Below the pieces are notes generated by a model. It worked only from the letters and a program-made list of their open reading frames with translations, searched no databases and was not told the origin of the DNA. Of a stretch of DNA of 64,000 bases, positions 8,155 through 17,719 are shown piece after piece. The position numbers were made by a program, and so were the translations under genes. The DNA comes from Candidatus Heimdallarchaeota archaeon. Lineage in GTDB: Archaea > Asgardarchaeota > Heimdallarchaeia > Heimdallarchaeales > Heimdallarchaeaceae. Each line of letters opens with the position of its first letter. The first letter of the stretch is position 1. The stretch covers positions 27,506 to 91,505 of the forward strand of contig JAEOSZ010000011.1 in NCBI GenBank assembly GCA_016840095.1, in the 5' to 3' direction.

Positions 8155-10284
8155 GTGCAAAAATTGAGCTCAAAATGTCCAACCTGTAAGGGTCATGGAA
8201 AAATTATAAAAGAGAAAATGACATGTCCAAAGTGCTTAGGTATAGGTAAGACTGCCTTTACACTTGGTGGAAATGAAGAGGGAGAAGCTTGTGAGAAATG
8301 TCAGGGGAAAGGGAAGATTATACTCAGAGAAAAGTGTCCAACTTGCGGAGGAAAAAAAACCATTCAGCTTTGTTCAAACTGTAAAAGAATCATTAAAGAA
8401 TCAACATCTTCAGGTATATGCGATGTCTGTGAAGATAAGAAGGTTCCAGTTGTTTATTTTTTAAAGCCACCAATAGATTCTCAGTTAGTTAGAAAGGGAA
8501 TGTTGCTTTTATCAAGAGTAGATGCTGTAAAGAAAGTAGGAGTCTTTGTTCAAATCGCTCCTGACTTGAATGTTTTAATAAGAACAAAAGATGTTACTCA
8601 GGATTATGCATGGGATATTGGAGAGGAAGTAATTGTTAAGGTTAATTTCATAAATGATCAAGGAAAGTTCTTTGGTATTCCTGAAAACATCAAGGATTAT
8701 ACAAAAGAATCTCTCAGAGGAAGAGTAAGAAAACTCCAGATTAAGGATTTAAAACAAGATATGGAAGGTTCCTTTATTTCCCTCAATGCTCAAGTGGTGT
8801 CCGTTCTGCAAACATCAGGCCCTACAAGATTCACTTTGGTTGATTCAACTGGCTCAATAAATTGTGCAGCTTTTATTAAACCAGGAGAAAGAGCATTTCC
8901 AGAAATAGGAGAAGATGCAGTTGTTGCAGTCTTTGGGGAAATAAATAAACATAGAGATATTTTGCAAATTGAAATTAGAGATATGGAACTTTTGGGCACA
9001 ACAGAGAGTTCCATCTTAGTAAAGGATATTGAGAAAGCTATTGATAAGAAAGCTACCCCTAAGAAAACAGAATTTTCTATCAAAAGCGAGCTTCTCGAGA
9101 AACTCAGACCTGAACTAACCAAAGCTGCTAAACGAATAAGAAAAGCGATTTTTACAGGACAACCAATAATCATCAGAAATCATGCTGATGCAGATGGAAC
9201 TGTAGCTGGTTTTGCTGTTAGAATGGCAATTAAGAAACTAATGGAAGAAGAAGGGTATGATGATGATACTATTAGAATTAGATTGAAGAGATTACCTAAT
9301 AAACCTCCATTCTTCGATGCAATCGATGTTACAAAAGATCTTGATTTTGCTTTATCAGATCAAGAGAGATTTGGTGACAAACTCCCCTTGTTTATTTGTT
9401 TAGATTTTGGTTCTAGTACAGAATCTCTTTTTCCTTATTTACAAATTAAGTCCTTAGATTTGGAAATAATTGTTATTGATCATCATTTTCCTGATAAGGA
9501 AATTCAAGAGTTAGTAGATATTCATGTGAATCCTTATTTCATTGGTGGGGGATACGAACTTTCAGCTGGTATGCTAGGTTTTGAGTTAGCGAGGATTATT
9601 TTTCCTGGTATTAGTGATGATTTGATGCATTTACCCGCTATTGCTGGATTAATGGATAGGGTCGAAGGTGAAGAACTTAAACAGTACATCAAATTAGCTG
9701 AATCCAAAGACTACACTGTTGATGATCTTAGAAGTATAGGACTTGCTGTGGATTTTGAAGTATATCAACTCAGATTCTCAGAAGGACAAAACCTTCTGAA
9801 AATTTTGTTTGGTATAGAAACTCCAGTTGAATGGCATACAAAGATGTATAATTTAATTGGAAAAGAAACAAAGAAGATGATGGAAAAGGCGTATAAGAAT
9901 GCTTTACCTCACAGTAAAACAGCTGAATTAGAGAATGGTGTACTTTTAGTAACTATAGATGTAGAGTTATACACACACAGGTTTACTTTTCCAAATCCAG
10001 GAAAATTGACTGGATTGATATTTGATCATTATTGTGAAAAGAATCCAACAAAAGCAGTAGTAACATTGGGTGAAGGGCCAGATTTTATTATCCTTAGGTC
10101 TAAAGGACTTGTAATTAATTTTCCAGATGCAGTAAAACTAATGCAAACTAAACTTCCTGAAGCTGATGTGGAAGGAGGAGGGCATGAAGTTGTTGGGTCA
10201 TTCAAATTCTATGAAGGGGTTCGAAAGAAAGTCAAGAAATTTTTCATAGATTACTTATCTGGATTAAACATAAAAATGATTTAG
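8155..10284 (+). CDS. archaeal DHH-family phosphoesterase with DnaJ-type zinc finger (COG1107)
   Basis: 709 aa. Order of parts: five CxxC motifs of DnaJ zinc-finger type (residues about 6-97); an S1-like domain (about 115-175); an OB-fold nucleic-acid-binding domain (about 205-285); then a DHH domain with HADADGT near 342, DFGSS near 422, IDHHFPD near 440 and a DHHA1 C-terminus with GGGHEVVGSF. These motifs carry the metal ligands of RecJ-type phosphoesterases. The architecture matches the archaea-specific RecJ-like family, thought to act on single-stranded DNA or RNA ends. Start is GTG 8155 or TTG 8164; AGGTG at 8153-8157 would suit the TTG. Confidence 0.9.
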   Translation: MQKLSSKCPTCKGHGKIIKEKMTCPKCLGIGKTAFTLGGNEEGEACEKCQGKGKIILREKCPTCGGKKTIQLCSNCKRIIKESTSSGICDVCEDKKVPVVYFLKPPIDSQLVRKGMLLLSRVDAVKKVGVFVQIAPDLNVLIRTKDVTQDYAWDIGEEVIVKVNFINDQGKFFGIPENIKDYTKESLRGRVRKLQIKDLKQDMEGSFISLNAQVVSVLQTSGPTRFTLVDSTGSINCAAFIKPGERAFPEIGEDAVVAVFGEINKHRDILQIEIRDMELLGTTESSILVKDIEKAIDKKATPKKTEFSIKSELLEKLRPELTKAAKRIRKAIFTGQPIIIRNHADADGTVAGFAVRMAIKKLMEEEGYDDDTIRIRLKRLPNKPPFFDAIDVTKDLDFALSDQERFGDKLPLFICLDFGSSTESLFPYLQIKSLDLEIIVIDHHFPDKEIQELVDIHVNPYFIGGGYELSAGMLGFELARIIFPGISDDLMHLPAIAGLMDRVEGEELKQYIKLAESKDYTVDDLRSIGLAVDFEVYQLRFSEGQNLLKILFGIETPVEWHTKMYNLIGKETKKMMEKAYKNALPHSKTAELENGVLLVTIDVELYTHRFTFPNPGKLTGLIFDHYCEKNPTKAVVTLGEGPDFIILRSKGLVINFPDAVKLMQTKLPEADVEGGGHEVVGSFKFYEGVRKKVKKFFIDYLSGLNIKMI

Positions 10285-10294
10285 GATGAAGAAA

Positions 10295-11827
10295 TTAGCT
10301 TTCTTCTTCATCTTCAATTGCTTCTTTTTCTTCATTTCGTTTTCTTCTAAAAACTCTGTTAAAACCTTTAGACACTCCACTCTTCGTTTTTGAATATGCT
10401 CCACCGATCGCTCCTGCAACCTTCTTTGTTGGAGTAATAATCACTTTTCTAGCTGTTGATTTGGCACCATACTTAATTCCTTCTTTGATAAGCATATTTG
10501 CATAATCCTTCCATGAATCTTCACCACGCTTGATTCTTTCCAACCTTTCTTCCAATTCCTCGAAAGAAGGTAACATCTCAAATCTATAAAGCTCTGGAGA
10601 AGTATAGAAACGGAATCTGGAGGACCATCGATAACTTAGAAGGAAGAATATCATTAACACAGGTAGAAGTATAATTGCAAATTTATCTTTTAAACCAACT
10701 AGATCGTTAAGAGTGAAAAATGTTTGAGTGAATAAATCTTCAGTAGAGATGAACTGAAGTATAGTAACATGATATCCAAGAACTAATCCCATTAATGTAA
10801 TAAGAACACCAAGTGGTCCCATAAACTTAGGGATTTTTAGTAATCCCCATTGATCCTCAACTTTGGTTTCTTTAGCTCCTTTAGTAGGTGTTTCTTCGAT
10901 TGTGTAGATTATTTCCTCTTCTTCCTTATTTTCTATTTTCTTGATTCTTCTGCCATATCTAGAAACAGTATAGAAGATCAGGAATAGAGCCATAATTATA
11001 CTACCTGCATTATCGTATGGAATAATTGTGGATTCATTTCTATATTGGAAAGTATAAATGGCATATTTCCATAGTGTAAAAGAAGAAAATACGAAAAAGA
11101 ATGCTAGAATTGTGTAGAAAACATCATCTCTTTTACCCCATACAAAGATGATAATATTAACTAGAACTATAGCAAGCAACGCAAAAAAGATTGTGACTAA
11201 AACGAAAACAAGACTAGTTATAGTTTCTATTGTAATTGGTACCATTAAGAATCGTCTAATTGTATCATAAATTACATATCCTGCGAGAAAAGTATTTACC
11301 AACGAGAAAAAGAAAACAACACCACTAAAGATGATTGTACCTTCATCAGCTTGTTTTCCAAGAAACATTATACTTCCTAGAACTTTGTTTCCCCAAAAAT
11401 TTCTAGAAACTGAAAAAGTAAGAAACATTGAAACTACAATCCAGCTAAAATAACAAATCGCTGCAATATAAGGAGAGATTACAGGGACGAAGTATACTAA
11501 TGCTGCTCCTCCTGTAGCAAAAACTATAGCTGGAGGAACCCAGTATTTCAATGGGTATTTTGCGAAAAACAATCCAAACAAAACATAAGTAATTGCTACC
11601 GATATTTCTACAGATATCAGTATATTTCCAACTAGTTTTAGCAATGCAATTGTATCAGGTGAAACTATTGTTACATATTTACGAATTGCGTAAAATATAG
11701 TGGTGGTTAAACTGATAAGAACGAAAGCTACTGTGTAGAAAATATATCTTTTACTGAAGAGTACCTTTATGCCACTTATGAAGATATTCTTTATGTATTT
11801 GTAGAATGCTTTTTCAACATAAGACAT
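10295..11827 (-). CDS. multi-pass membrane protein of unknown function
   Basis: 510 aa with about ten hydrophobic segments, a central charged loop near residues 290-325, and a charged cytoplasmic tail ending in acidic residues. The tail has a Gly/Ser/Lys-rich stretch (GAIGGAYSKTKSGVSKGF) that may form an amphipathic helix. I recognise no transporter or enzyme motif. It is divergent from the membrane-anchored longin-like gene (132 bp between starts) and ends 10 bp from the DHH gene on the opposite strand. It may be functionally linked to its divergent neighbour, but that is only inferred from position. Confidence 0.8.
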   Translation of the reverse strand: MSYVEKAFYKYIKNIFISGIKVLFSKRYIFYTVAFVLISLTTTIFYAIRKYVTIVSPDTIALLKLVGNILISVEISVAITYVLFGLFFAKYPLKYWVPPAIVFATGGAALVYFVPVISPYIAAICYFSWIVVSMFLTFSVSRNFWGNKVLGSIMFLGKQADEGTIIFSGVVFFFSLVNTFLAGYVIYDTIRRFLMVPITIETITSLVFVLVTIFFALLAIVLVNIIIFVWGKRDDVFYTILAFFFVFSSFTLWKYAIYTFQYRNESTIIPYDNAGSIIMALFLIFYTVSRYGRRIKKIENKEEEEIIYTIEETPTKGAKETKVEDQWGLLKIPKFMGPLGVLITLMGLVLGYHVTILQFISTEDLFTQTFFTLNDLVGLKDKFAIILLPVLMIFFLLSYRWSSRFRFYTSPELYRFEMLPSFEELEERLERIKRGEDSWKDYANMLIKEGIKYGAKSTARKVIITPTKKVAGAIGGAYSKTKSGVSKGFNRVFRRKRNEEKEAIEDEEES

Positions 11828-11959
11828 GATTAATCAATAATATCGGTCTATAAAAAAAGTTTGGAAACAAATTGATTTTTGTTTTGAAGAATTTTGTTAT
11901 TCAGAACACCTTATATTACACTCATTGTTTATTCTATTAAACATCTGTTAGGTGTTATA

Positions 11960-12691
11960 ATGATTAATGAGGTATATGTGATTCAGGAAAGTGGTATTCC
12001 ACTTTACTATTATAATTATGAACAAATCATCTCAAAGATACAAGTTAGAGATGATTTTTATACTCTTCAAGCAGGTTTCTTTGCTGCGCTTGTTCAATTT
12101 GGATCTGAACTAGCTCAAGATGAGTTAAAGTATATTATCTTCAACAATAGAACATATGGTATTAAAAGAAGTAACGATCTATTTGTAGTTTTTAGTGATA
12201 ATATCCAACTGTCTGTGGAACAGCTAAAAGAATTGGATAAGAAACTTGAAATTGCTTCCTCTTATATAAATAAGAAATTAGGCGACACAAATCTAGATAT
12301 CACTTATGCAATAAATGAGCATCAAATGGAACAGCTTATTGGTAATTTTAGTGAATTTCTTTATCAGGAAAAAATTATTGAAAAAGAAGAAATTTTGGAT
12401 AAAAATGTCCTAAAGAATCAGGTTCAAAAATTCGTTTTCAAAGCAATCGGCTATGAACCTGGAAAATGTAACATAGGACACAGAGAAAGAATGATTAGGC
12501 TAACCATGGGAATGATATCAATGATTATTGGTTTAGTTTATTTTGCTCTAGTAGCAGTGTACCCTATACTTCCTATCTGGACAGTTTTCTTTACTTTTAT
12601 TCCATTCTTAATAGGTTTTGTTGGAATCTATCAATCTTTCTTTAGATTCTGTGTTTCAAATGCATTTAGAAAAGTATACAATATGAATTAG
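11960..12691 (+). CDS. membrane-anchored longin-like protein
   Basis: 243 aa from the ATG at 11960, after GGTG at 11951-11954; a TTG at 11894 would add 22 residues with no domain value. Residues 1-110 follow the longin pattern: strand INEVYVIQESGIPLYYY, helix DDFYTLQAGFFAALVQF, strands LKYIIFNNRTYGIKR and LFVVFSD, then a long helix. Residues 165-243 hold GHRERMIRLTMGMI and two membrane helices, resembling the YgaP-like/DUF2892 two-helix membrane unit. Soluble longin head plus C-terminal membrane anchor recalls the layout of eukaryotic longin-type SNAREs, though no SNARE heptad motif is visible. Confidence 0.65.
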   Translation: MINEVYVIQESGIPLYYYNYEQIISKIQVRDDFYTLQAGFFAALVQFGSELAQDELKYIIFNNRTYGIKRSNDLFVVFSDNIQLSVEQLKELDKKLEIASSYINKKLGDTNLDITYAINEHQMEQLIGNFSEFLYQEKIIEKEEILDKNVLKNQVQKFVFKAIGYEPGKCNIGHRERMIRLTMGMISMIIGLVYFALVAVYPILPIWTVFFTFIPFLIGFVGIYQSFFRFCVSNAFRKVYNMN

Positions 12692-12702
12692 GTGGTAAAA
12701 AA

Positions 12703-12861
12703 ATGTCCAAAGTAGAATTAAAACTGAATTATGAAGGCGCGATTTCAAGCCCTGAAAACGTTAAGAAGGATTTTAAGAAAGCAATTAGAATAGTAGCACT
12801 CTCGTTTATATCAGCAGCAGTATTGAGTTCTATATTGTACTTATTACTTTTCTTTTCTTAA
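12703..12861 (+). CDS. small membrane protein, 52 aa
   Basis: ATG at 12703 with a good ribosome binding site (AGGTGG at 12690-12695); frame ends with TAA at 12859-12861. Residues 1-28 are hydrophilic and residues 29-51 are a single hydrophobic helix reaching almost to the C-terminus, so the protein looks tail-anchored. It starts 12 bases after the membrane-anchored longin-like gene and is surely co-transcribed with it. It may be a subunit or stabiliser of that protein. No known family recognised. Confidence 0.75.
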   Translation: MSKVELKLNYEGAISSPENVKKDFKKAIRIVALSFISAAVLSSILYLLLFFS

Positions 12862-12876
12862 TCTTTCATTCATAAA

Positions 12877-12886
12877 TGTTATATAA
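12877..12886 (+). promoter_or_regulatory. TATA-type promoter of the HAD phosphatase gene
   Basis: TTATATAAGC lies about 30-38 bases before the ATG at 12915, in the short gap after the 52-aa gene. The spacing would give a transcript with little or no leader, common in archaea. Confidence 0.45.
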
Positions 12887-12914
12887 GCTGAAATAAGTTT
12901 TTTAGAAGATAAGA

Positions 12915-13751
12915 ATGTTTGAGATTTTCGAAACTTTTCTCTTTGATGGAGATGGAGTTCTTTACAAAGAAGATTCACCTCTTCCAGGAGCTATTGAATT
13001 TTTACAATTACTTGCAAAAAGAGGCAAACAGATATTTATTTTAACAAATAATAGTACAAAAACTAGAGAAGAATTTCAAGAAAAACTGAAGAATTTAGGG
13101 ATAACTTTACCTATTGATCATATCCTAACTTCAGCATATCTAACAGCTAAATATATTGAGAAAGAAAGTCCCAACTCCTCTGTATATGTCATTGGAGAGC
13201 AAGGTTTGAAACAAGAGTTAACTTCTGTGGGATTGAACATAGTAAATAATTGGGAAGAAGAGAATGATGAGGATATCTTCAATCTAGGTTTCGATGAGAT
13301 AGAATATGTTGTTACTGGAATGGATAGAAGTTTCAATTATACAAAGATTGCTCGAGCTACACATATTCTAGTAAATTATGAGAAAGTTAAGTTTATTGCA
13401 ACAAATGGTGATTTTACTTTTCCAACAGTTCAAGGTTTAATTCCAGGTGGTGGCGCAATGATTGCGATTCTAGAAGCATTATCTGATAGAAAAGTTGCAG
13501 GAATAATTGGAAAACCAGCACCATTGATGTATGAAAAAGCTGTTGAGATTGCCAAATCAAAAAAGGAAGTTTCTATAATGTTTGGAGATAGAATTGAAAC
13601 AGATATTTATGGAGCTAATGATGCTGGAATTACTTCTTGTTTAGTATTATCTGGTGTAACAACCATGAATGATCTTGGGAAGCTTGTAAATGAAGAAGGT
13701 CCAGATATAATTATTAACAATCTTGCAGATGCTATTGAGGATTTTAACTAG
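12915..13751 (+). CDS. HAD-superfamily phosphatase, NagD/PGP type
   Basis: 278 aa. Motif I is FDGDGVLY near residues 10-17 (the first Asp is the nucleophile), followed by the typical PLPGAIEFL cap hinge and ILTNNSTKTREE motif II. VGPP-type motif III is present as IIGKPAP, and motif IV as MFGDRIETDI with an Asp pair for Mg2+. This fits the C2-capped p-nitrophenyl phosphatase/phosphoglycolate phosphatase/NagD group. Substrates of these enzymes are small phosphorylated metabolites; the exact one cannot be told. Cytosolic. Stands alone between a membrane gene pair and the subtilase. Confidence 0.9.
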   Translation: MFEIFETFLFDGDGVLYKEDSPLPGAIEFLQLLAKRGKQIFILTNNSTKTREEFQEKLKNLGITLPIDHILTSAYLTAKYIEKESPNSSVYVIGEQGLKQELTSVGLNIVNNWEEENDEDIFNLGFDEIEYVVTGMDRSFNYTKIARATHILVNYEKVKFIATNGDFTFPTVQGLIPGGGAMIAILEALSDRKVAGIIGKPAPLMYEKAVEIAKSKKEVSIMFGDRIETDIYGANDAGITSCLVLSGVTTMNDLGKLVNEEGPDIIINNLADAIEDFN

Positions 13752-13788
13752 CTCTTCACCTTAAATTTTTATAGTTGGAAACTATCAC

Positions 13789-16599
13789 ATGTTTGTGAAA
13801 CAAATTTCCTCTCTGGTTAATAAAAGCAAAGCATTTCTTCTTATCACTCTATGTTTGTTTTCATGCACATCATTTAGTAATGCTGTTGATGAATCAGCAT
13901 CAGTACCCTCTTGTGCCCCAGTTGAATTAGACAGTGTTGTTAGAGAAAAACTATTTTTAGATAAAATTCTGATATCAAAAGATAATGACTTCTTTAGAGT
14001 TTTAATTAAACCAAATAAAGAAGATGACATCAAGTCTCTTAAAATCTTAGGGAAGGATCTGAAGTTTTTTGACATATTTGATGGTATTGCAATAACAATT
14101 TCAAAAGCTGATTTACTGAATCAAATAGATAGAGGAAAAATTATATCAGTTTGGGAAAATTCTGTTATTACAGCTGCAGGTTCAGATACTCAACTAACTT
14201 CTTTAAGCTATACCAGAGATGTGGATGATTACAATAGCAAAGTAAAATCTCAAGCTCTCTGGGATTTAGGTTTTTATGGAAATGATACCATTGTAGCTAT
14301 CCTTGATACAGGGATAAAATCTACTCATCCTGCATTGAATGTTAATATGGACAATGAGAATAGGATAATAGATGGCTGGAATTTTATAGAAAACAATGCT
14401 AATTATGAGGATGATAATGGACATGGAACAAAAGTTGCAGGAATAATTGGTGGAAATGGTCTAGCCGGATATGATAGAGGTGTTGCTCCAAATTGTGATT
14501 TTCTAATTGGTAAGATTCTATCCTATGATGCCACAGGAACAGTTGAAGATTTAATTGAAGGATTAGATTGGGCAATTGCTAATGGAGCAGATGTGATAAA
14601 TCTCTCTTTAGGTAAAGATGTAACCGAAAAAGATTCACCTGAAGTTGAAGCAGTGAATAACGCAGTTGAAAGTGGAATTGTAGTTTGTGTTGCTTCAGGA
14701 AATTCCCGTGGAGATCCTTCATTAGGATATAATGACAAATATACAGTTTTAAGTCCTGGAATTTCCATGAAAGCAATTACAGTAGGAGCTGTAGATAATA
14801 ATAGTGTTCTATATGAAAAAAGCAGTGCTGGACCAATAGTACCTCATTATAATCAGAGTTCTGAGAATCTTCTCTTAGATTCTCCAGATTTTGATGAAAC
14901 TTGGATGAAACCAGATGTTGTTGCTCCAGGTGTTTTATTAAATACAACCTCAACACATCTACAAGGAACAACATTGGCTTCTGGAACAAGTTATTCTACT
15001 GCTGTTGTTTCTGGAGTTTGTTCTTTATTAAAACAAGTTTACCCTGACCAAAAACCATCTGTGTTGAAAGCTTCATTGTTAGAAACTTCAGAATCATTGG
15101 TAATAGATTACATCTCCCCTTATGCTGAACACATAAATTTCTTAATCCCTGAGACACATCAAGGTGCAGGATTAGTAGATGTTAATGAATCTAGAGTATA
15201 TTTGCAAAATCCAAACAGTATAACAGTTTGGCCATCAAATGCTCCATATTTAAGAAATATCTTCTTGAAAAATGAAAGACATTCATTTTACATACACCTT
15301 TTTATCAACAAGGAAATCAACAGATTGAGCTTAATTCTTCCAGCCCCCTTAAGTGATTTCTTTAGTTTATCAATTCCTTCATTTTACGATATTGGTCAAT
15401 ATGATTTGCTTGTTAATTTTACAACTGAGAATCTTTATACAGGACACATAGTAAATAGCATTGATTTCAATGTTAGTTCTGAGATTTTTTCATTAAATAT
15501 CGATTTCCAAGTAAGATATGGAAAAGGTAGAATCTTGTTTGATGTTAGTGAGAATGGTAACCAACAATTTTATTCAATGTTTGGAAATCTTCATTATCTT
15601 TATGACTTTGCAAGAAGCTATGGTTTAACCCCTCAAGTGCTTAATATTGATGGAGATGCTGAACAACTAAGCCAAATGAATCTTAACGATTTTGAAGTAA
15701 TTGCTTTGATTAATCCATCATTTAATAGTCTTACATCACTAGATGAAGCAATTATATCTGATTATATTTACCCTGGAGGAGAGTATCAAGGTGGAACATT
15801 GATTATTCTTCCTTCAGATCTAAGTAATGTGACTAAACTCAATAGTATTCTGGGGATAACAGATATAGTGTATACACCTACAGGATTAATCAATGAAACT
15901 ATAGACTTAACACTAGAAGCTCATCGAATTGCTTCATATCCAAGTGAAATTCAGCAATTATTCATCCCCTCTCCTTTTGAAGTGATAAGGTATAATGATT
16001 CTCTAAATTCAATTGCTGATCGATTTGCTTATTATGATAATAGAGAAAATAATGGTTCACTCATTATCGCAGCAAATGATTTGGATATGTTTCTAAATTC
16101 ACCTTATCTTTACAATGAGTTTAAAATTAATTATGACATTTCAAATTTAGTCTTAAATTTCGGTGATAATTTAGAATTACTAGAAAATATAATCAGTAAT
16201 TCTGTTGAAACTTTAGTTGACATTAACTATACTATTTCTGAGTTAGAGGTTGTACAAGGAAAGGAAACCTTGGAGATTAGAACAAATGCCGTTAATACTT
16301 ACAAACCTCTAACTAATTGGGATTTCTATTTGACTATAGAGAAAAATGGCATTATTCTTGCTCGAAGTTATGATGTAATAGATTATGAGAATGGAACTCA
16401 TTTGCTTGTTTTCAATCCAGCTAATTTTTCTATCTCTCCTCAAAAATATACTCTTGCAGTTCGTTCATCAGCAGGGACATATTATTGGACAATCCGAATT
16501 ATAGCCAATGTTTCTTGGGGACCAATTGTTGTTGAAATCTCATTGGCATTATGTATTGTATATTTGCTTATAGTTAGAAAAAAAAGACCTAAGTCGTAA
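13789..16599 (+). CDS. cell-surface subtilisin-like serine protease (S8)
   Basis: 936 aa. Signal peptide at residues 1-33; possible prodomain 45-115; peptidase S8 domain about 145-460 with catalytic triad D173 (AILDTG), H212 (GHGT) and S401 (SGTSYS) all present. Residues about 570-720 look like a DUF4350/glutamine-amidotransferase-like Rossmann domain (GRILFDVSENGN ... DFEVIALINPS ... GGTLIILP). A single membrane helix lies near 912-930 with a short basic tail. The topology puts the protease outside the cell, anchored by its C-terminus. Subtilase plus a Rossmann-like domain plus a C-terminal anchor resembles the general plan of eukaryotic site-1 protease; likeness of layout only. Ends overlapping a convergent roadblock gene by 11 bases. 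Confidence 0.93.
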   Translation: MFVKQISSLVNKSKAFLLITLCLFSCTSFSNAVDESASVPSCAPVELDSVVREKLFLDKILISKDNDFFRVLIKPNKEDDIKSLKILGKDLKFFDIFDGIAITISKADLLNQIDRGKIISVWENSVITAAGSDTQLTSLSYTRDVDDYNSKVKSQALWDLGFYGNDTIVAILDTGIKSTHPALNVNMDNENRIIDGWNFIENNANYEDDNGHGTKVAGIIGGNGLAGYDRGVAPNCDFLIGKILSYDATGTVEDLIEGLDWAIANGADVINLSLGKDVTEKDSPEVEAVNNAVESGIVVCVASGNSRGDPSLGYNDKYTVLSPGISMKAITVGAVDNNSVLYEKSSAGPIVPHYNQSSENLLLDSPDFDETWMKPDVVAPGVLLNTTSTHLQGTTLASGTSYSTAVVSGVCSLLKQVYPDQKPSVLKASLLETSESLVIDYISPYAEHINFLIPETHQGAGLVDVNESRVYLQNPNSITVWPSNAPYLRNIFLKNERHSFYIHLFINKEINRLSLILPAPLSDFFSLSIPSFYDIGQYDLLVNFTTENLYTGHIVNSIDFNVSSEIFSLNIDFQVRYGKGRILFDVSENGNQQFYSMFGNLHYLYDFARSYGLTPQVLNIDGDAEQLSQMNLNDFEVIALINPSFNSLTSLDEAIISDYIYPGGEYQGGTLIILPSDLSNVTKLNSILGITDIVYTPTGLINETIDLTLEAHRIASYPSEIQQLFIPSPFEVIRYNDSLNSIADRFAYYDNRENNGSLIIAANDLDMFLNSPYLYNEFKINYDISNLVLNFGDNLELLENIISNSVETLVDINYTISELEVVQGKETLEIRTNAVNTYKPLTNWDFYLTIEKNGIILARSYDVIDYENGTHLLVFNPANFSISPQKYTLAVRSSAGTYYWTIRIIANVSWGPIVVEISLALCIVYLLIVRKKRPKS

Positions 16600-16972
16600 G
16601 GATTTGATAAACCTTCTTTCCATATTTACCCAATATGTTCATTGCAAGTGCTAATGTATAGATGTCTTTAGATGCAGCGAGAACTATATATTGATCAAGA
16701 TTTAGTAGTATAACAAAACCTTCTGATCCTTTTATTATTACTTGATCAAGGTTACCACACTTAATTTGGTTTACTGTTTGCTGTCCTGCTGAATTAAGAG
16801 CTGATGCTAATGCTGACATTACTACCTGATCTGTACTTCGTTCTGCAAAGAAAGCTAATTCTTGCCCTTCAGAACTCACTACAGCAATAGCACTGAGGCT
16901 ACATTCTCTTGAGATATCTCGCAAAATTACTAATAATTCATTTTTCTTTTCAGGTGAGAGAGTTTCGAACAT
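16589..16972 (-). CDS. roadblock/LC7 domain protein
   Basis: 127 aa from the ATG at 16972; a TTG at 16993 would add seven residues. It shows the classic roadblock order: helix (KKNELLVILRDIS), strand SAIAVVSSEGQELAFF, helix VVMSALASALNSAGQ, strands LDQVIIKGSEGFVILLNL and QYIVLAAS, final helix. These domains bind Ras-like GTPases and act in signalling or polarity complexes; related archaeal proteins are MglB-like. A Roc-like GTPase lies at the far end of this window, but no cognate GTPase is adjacent. Tail-to-tail with the subtilase gene. Confidence 0.88.
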   Translation of the reverse strand: MFETLSPEKKNELLVILRDISRECSLSAIAVVSSEGQELAFFAERSTDQVVMSALASALNSAGQQTVNQIKCGNLDQVIIKGSEGFVILLNLDQYIVLAASKDIYTLALAMNILGKYGKKVYQILTT

Positions 16973-17023
16973 TAATCTATAATGAGTGTGCAAAATTATA
17001 AACTTTCGTAAATGAATCAGATT

Positions 17024-17650
17024 CTAAATGAGTCTGTCTCTATGTGTTCTACAAACAGGAGTATAGATTTCAAAACTTGATGACTTGGATTTATAATTCC
17101 AAGAATTTAACGCAAAAGCCTCCTTTCCACAGATAAAGCAAGCTTTTTCATCTACTAAAGGCAATTTCTTTCTTGGCATTCTGTTCCAGTGATTTTTGAA
17201 CTCTTCAAAACTCTCTAGATATTTTTGATGCATTTCTTTAGCCCCTCTGTCTTCGCTTGTAGTATGTCCTGTAATGAAGATAATATAACTCCAGAGCACT
17301 ATATCAAGGATATTTCCAAATGATTTTATTGGAATATAGTGATAACCTTTGATAACAATTTGATGAAAGCTTGGTTTAACAACGTAATCTATCACTAAAT
17401 CTCTTCTTTGGGCAGATTGTCCTAATTCCAGCTTGTATTTCTTTGAAATATTTACGATTCTTTGACTCAGCTCTTCAAACAACCAATCTATTGTTTTCTG
17501 ACTTCCTCGTTTTCTACTATTTAGAAATTTAATTTCTAGAATAGGAAATGAGATAGTAATGAAAGCCTCCCCTACAGCAGAATTAGCTTTACGGACTAGA
17601 TACTCATATAATCCAGAAGGATAGGTGATTTTACTTTTATCAAAGCTCAA
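17024..17650 (-). CDS. hypothetical protein with C-terminal zinc-binding motif
   Basis: 208 aa, TTG start preceded by AAGTGA. I do not recognise the family. The C-terminus has C-x2-C (CFICGKEA) and, about 30 residues later, C-x2-H (PVCRTHRD), a likely single zinc site. The middle is alpha/beta with many aromatic residues. No signal peptide. It lies between the thioredoxin and roadblock genes on the same strand. Confidence 0.75.
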   Translation of the reverse strand: MSFDKSKITYPSGLYEYLVRKANSAVGEAFITISFPILEIKFLNSRKRGSQKTIDWLFEELSQRIVNISKKYKLELGQSAQRRDLVIDYVVKPSFHQIVIKGYHYIPIKSFGNILDIVLWSYIIFITGHTTSEDRGAKEMHQKYLESFEEFKNHWNRMPRKKLPLVDEKACFICGKEAFALNSWNYKSKSSSFEIYTPVCRTHRDRLI

Positions 17651-17719
17651 ATCTTTTCACTTGTAGGTCTTTCTTAAATTACATTATGAAAAAAACTAGC
17701 CTAAAAACTTAATGTAAGA

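Noticed and set aside
9170..9200. CRISPR-like or other arrayed repeats anywhere in the window
   Set aside because: No regularly spaced direct repeats with unique spacers were found; this position is only a placeholder inside the DHH gene.
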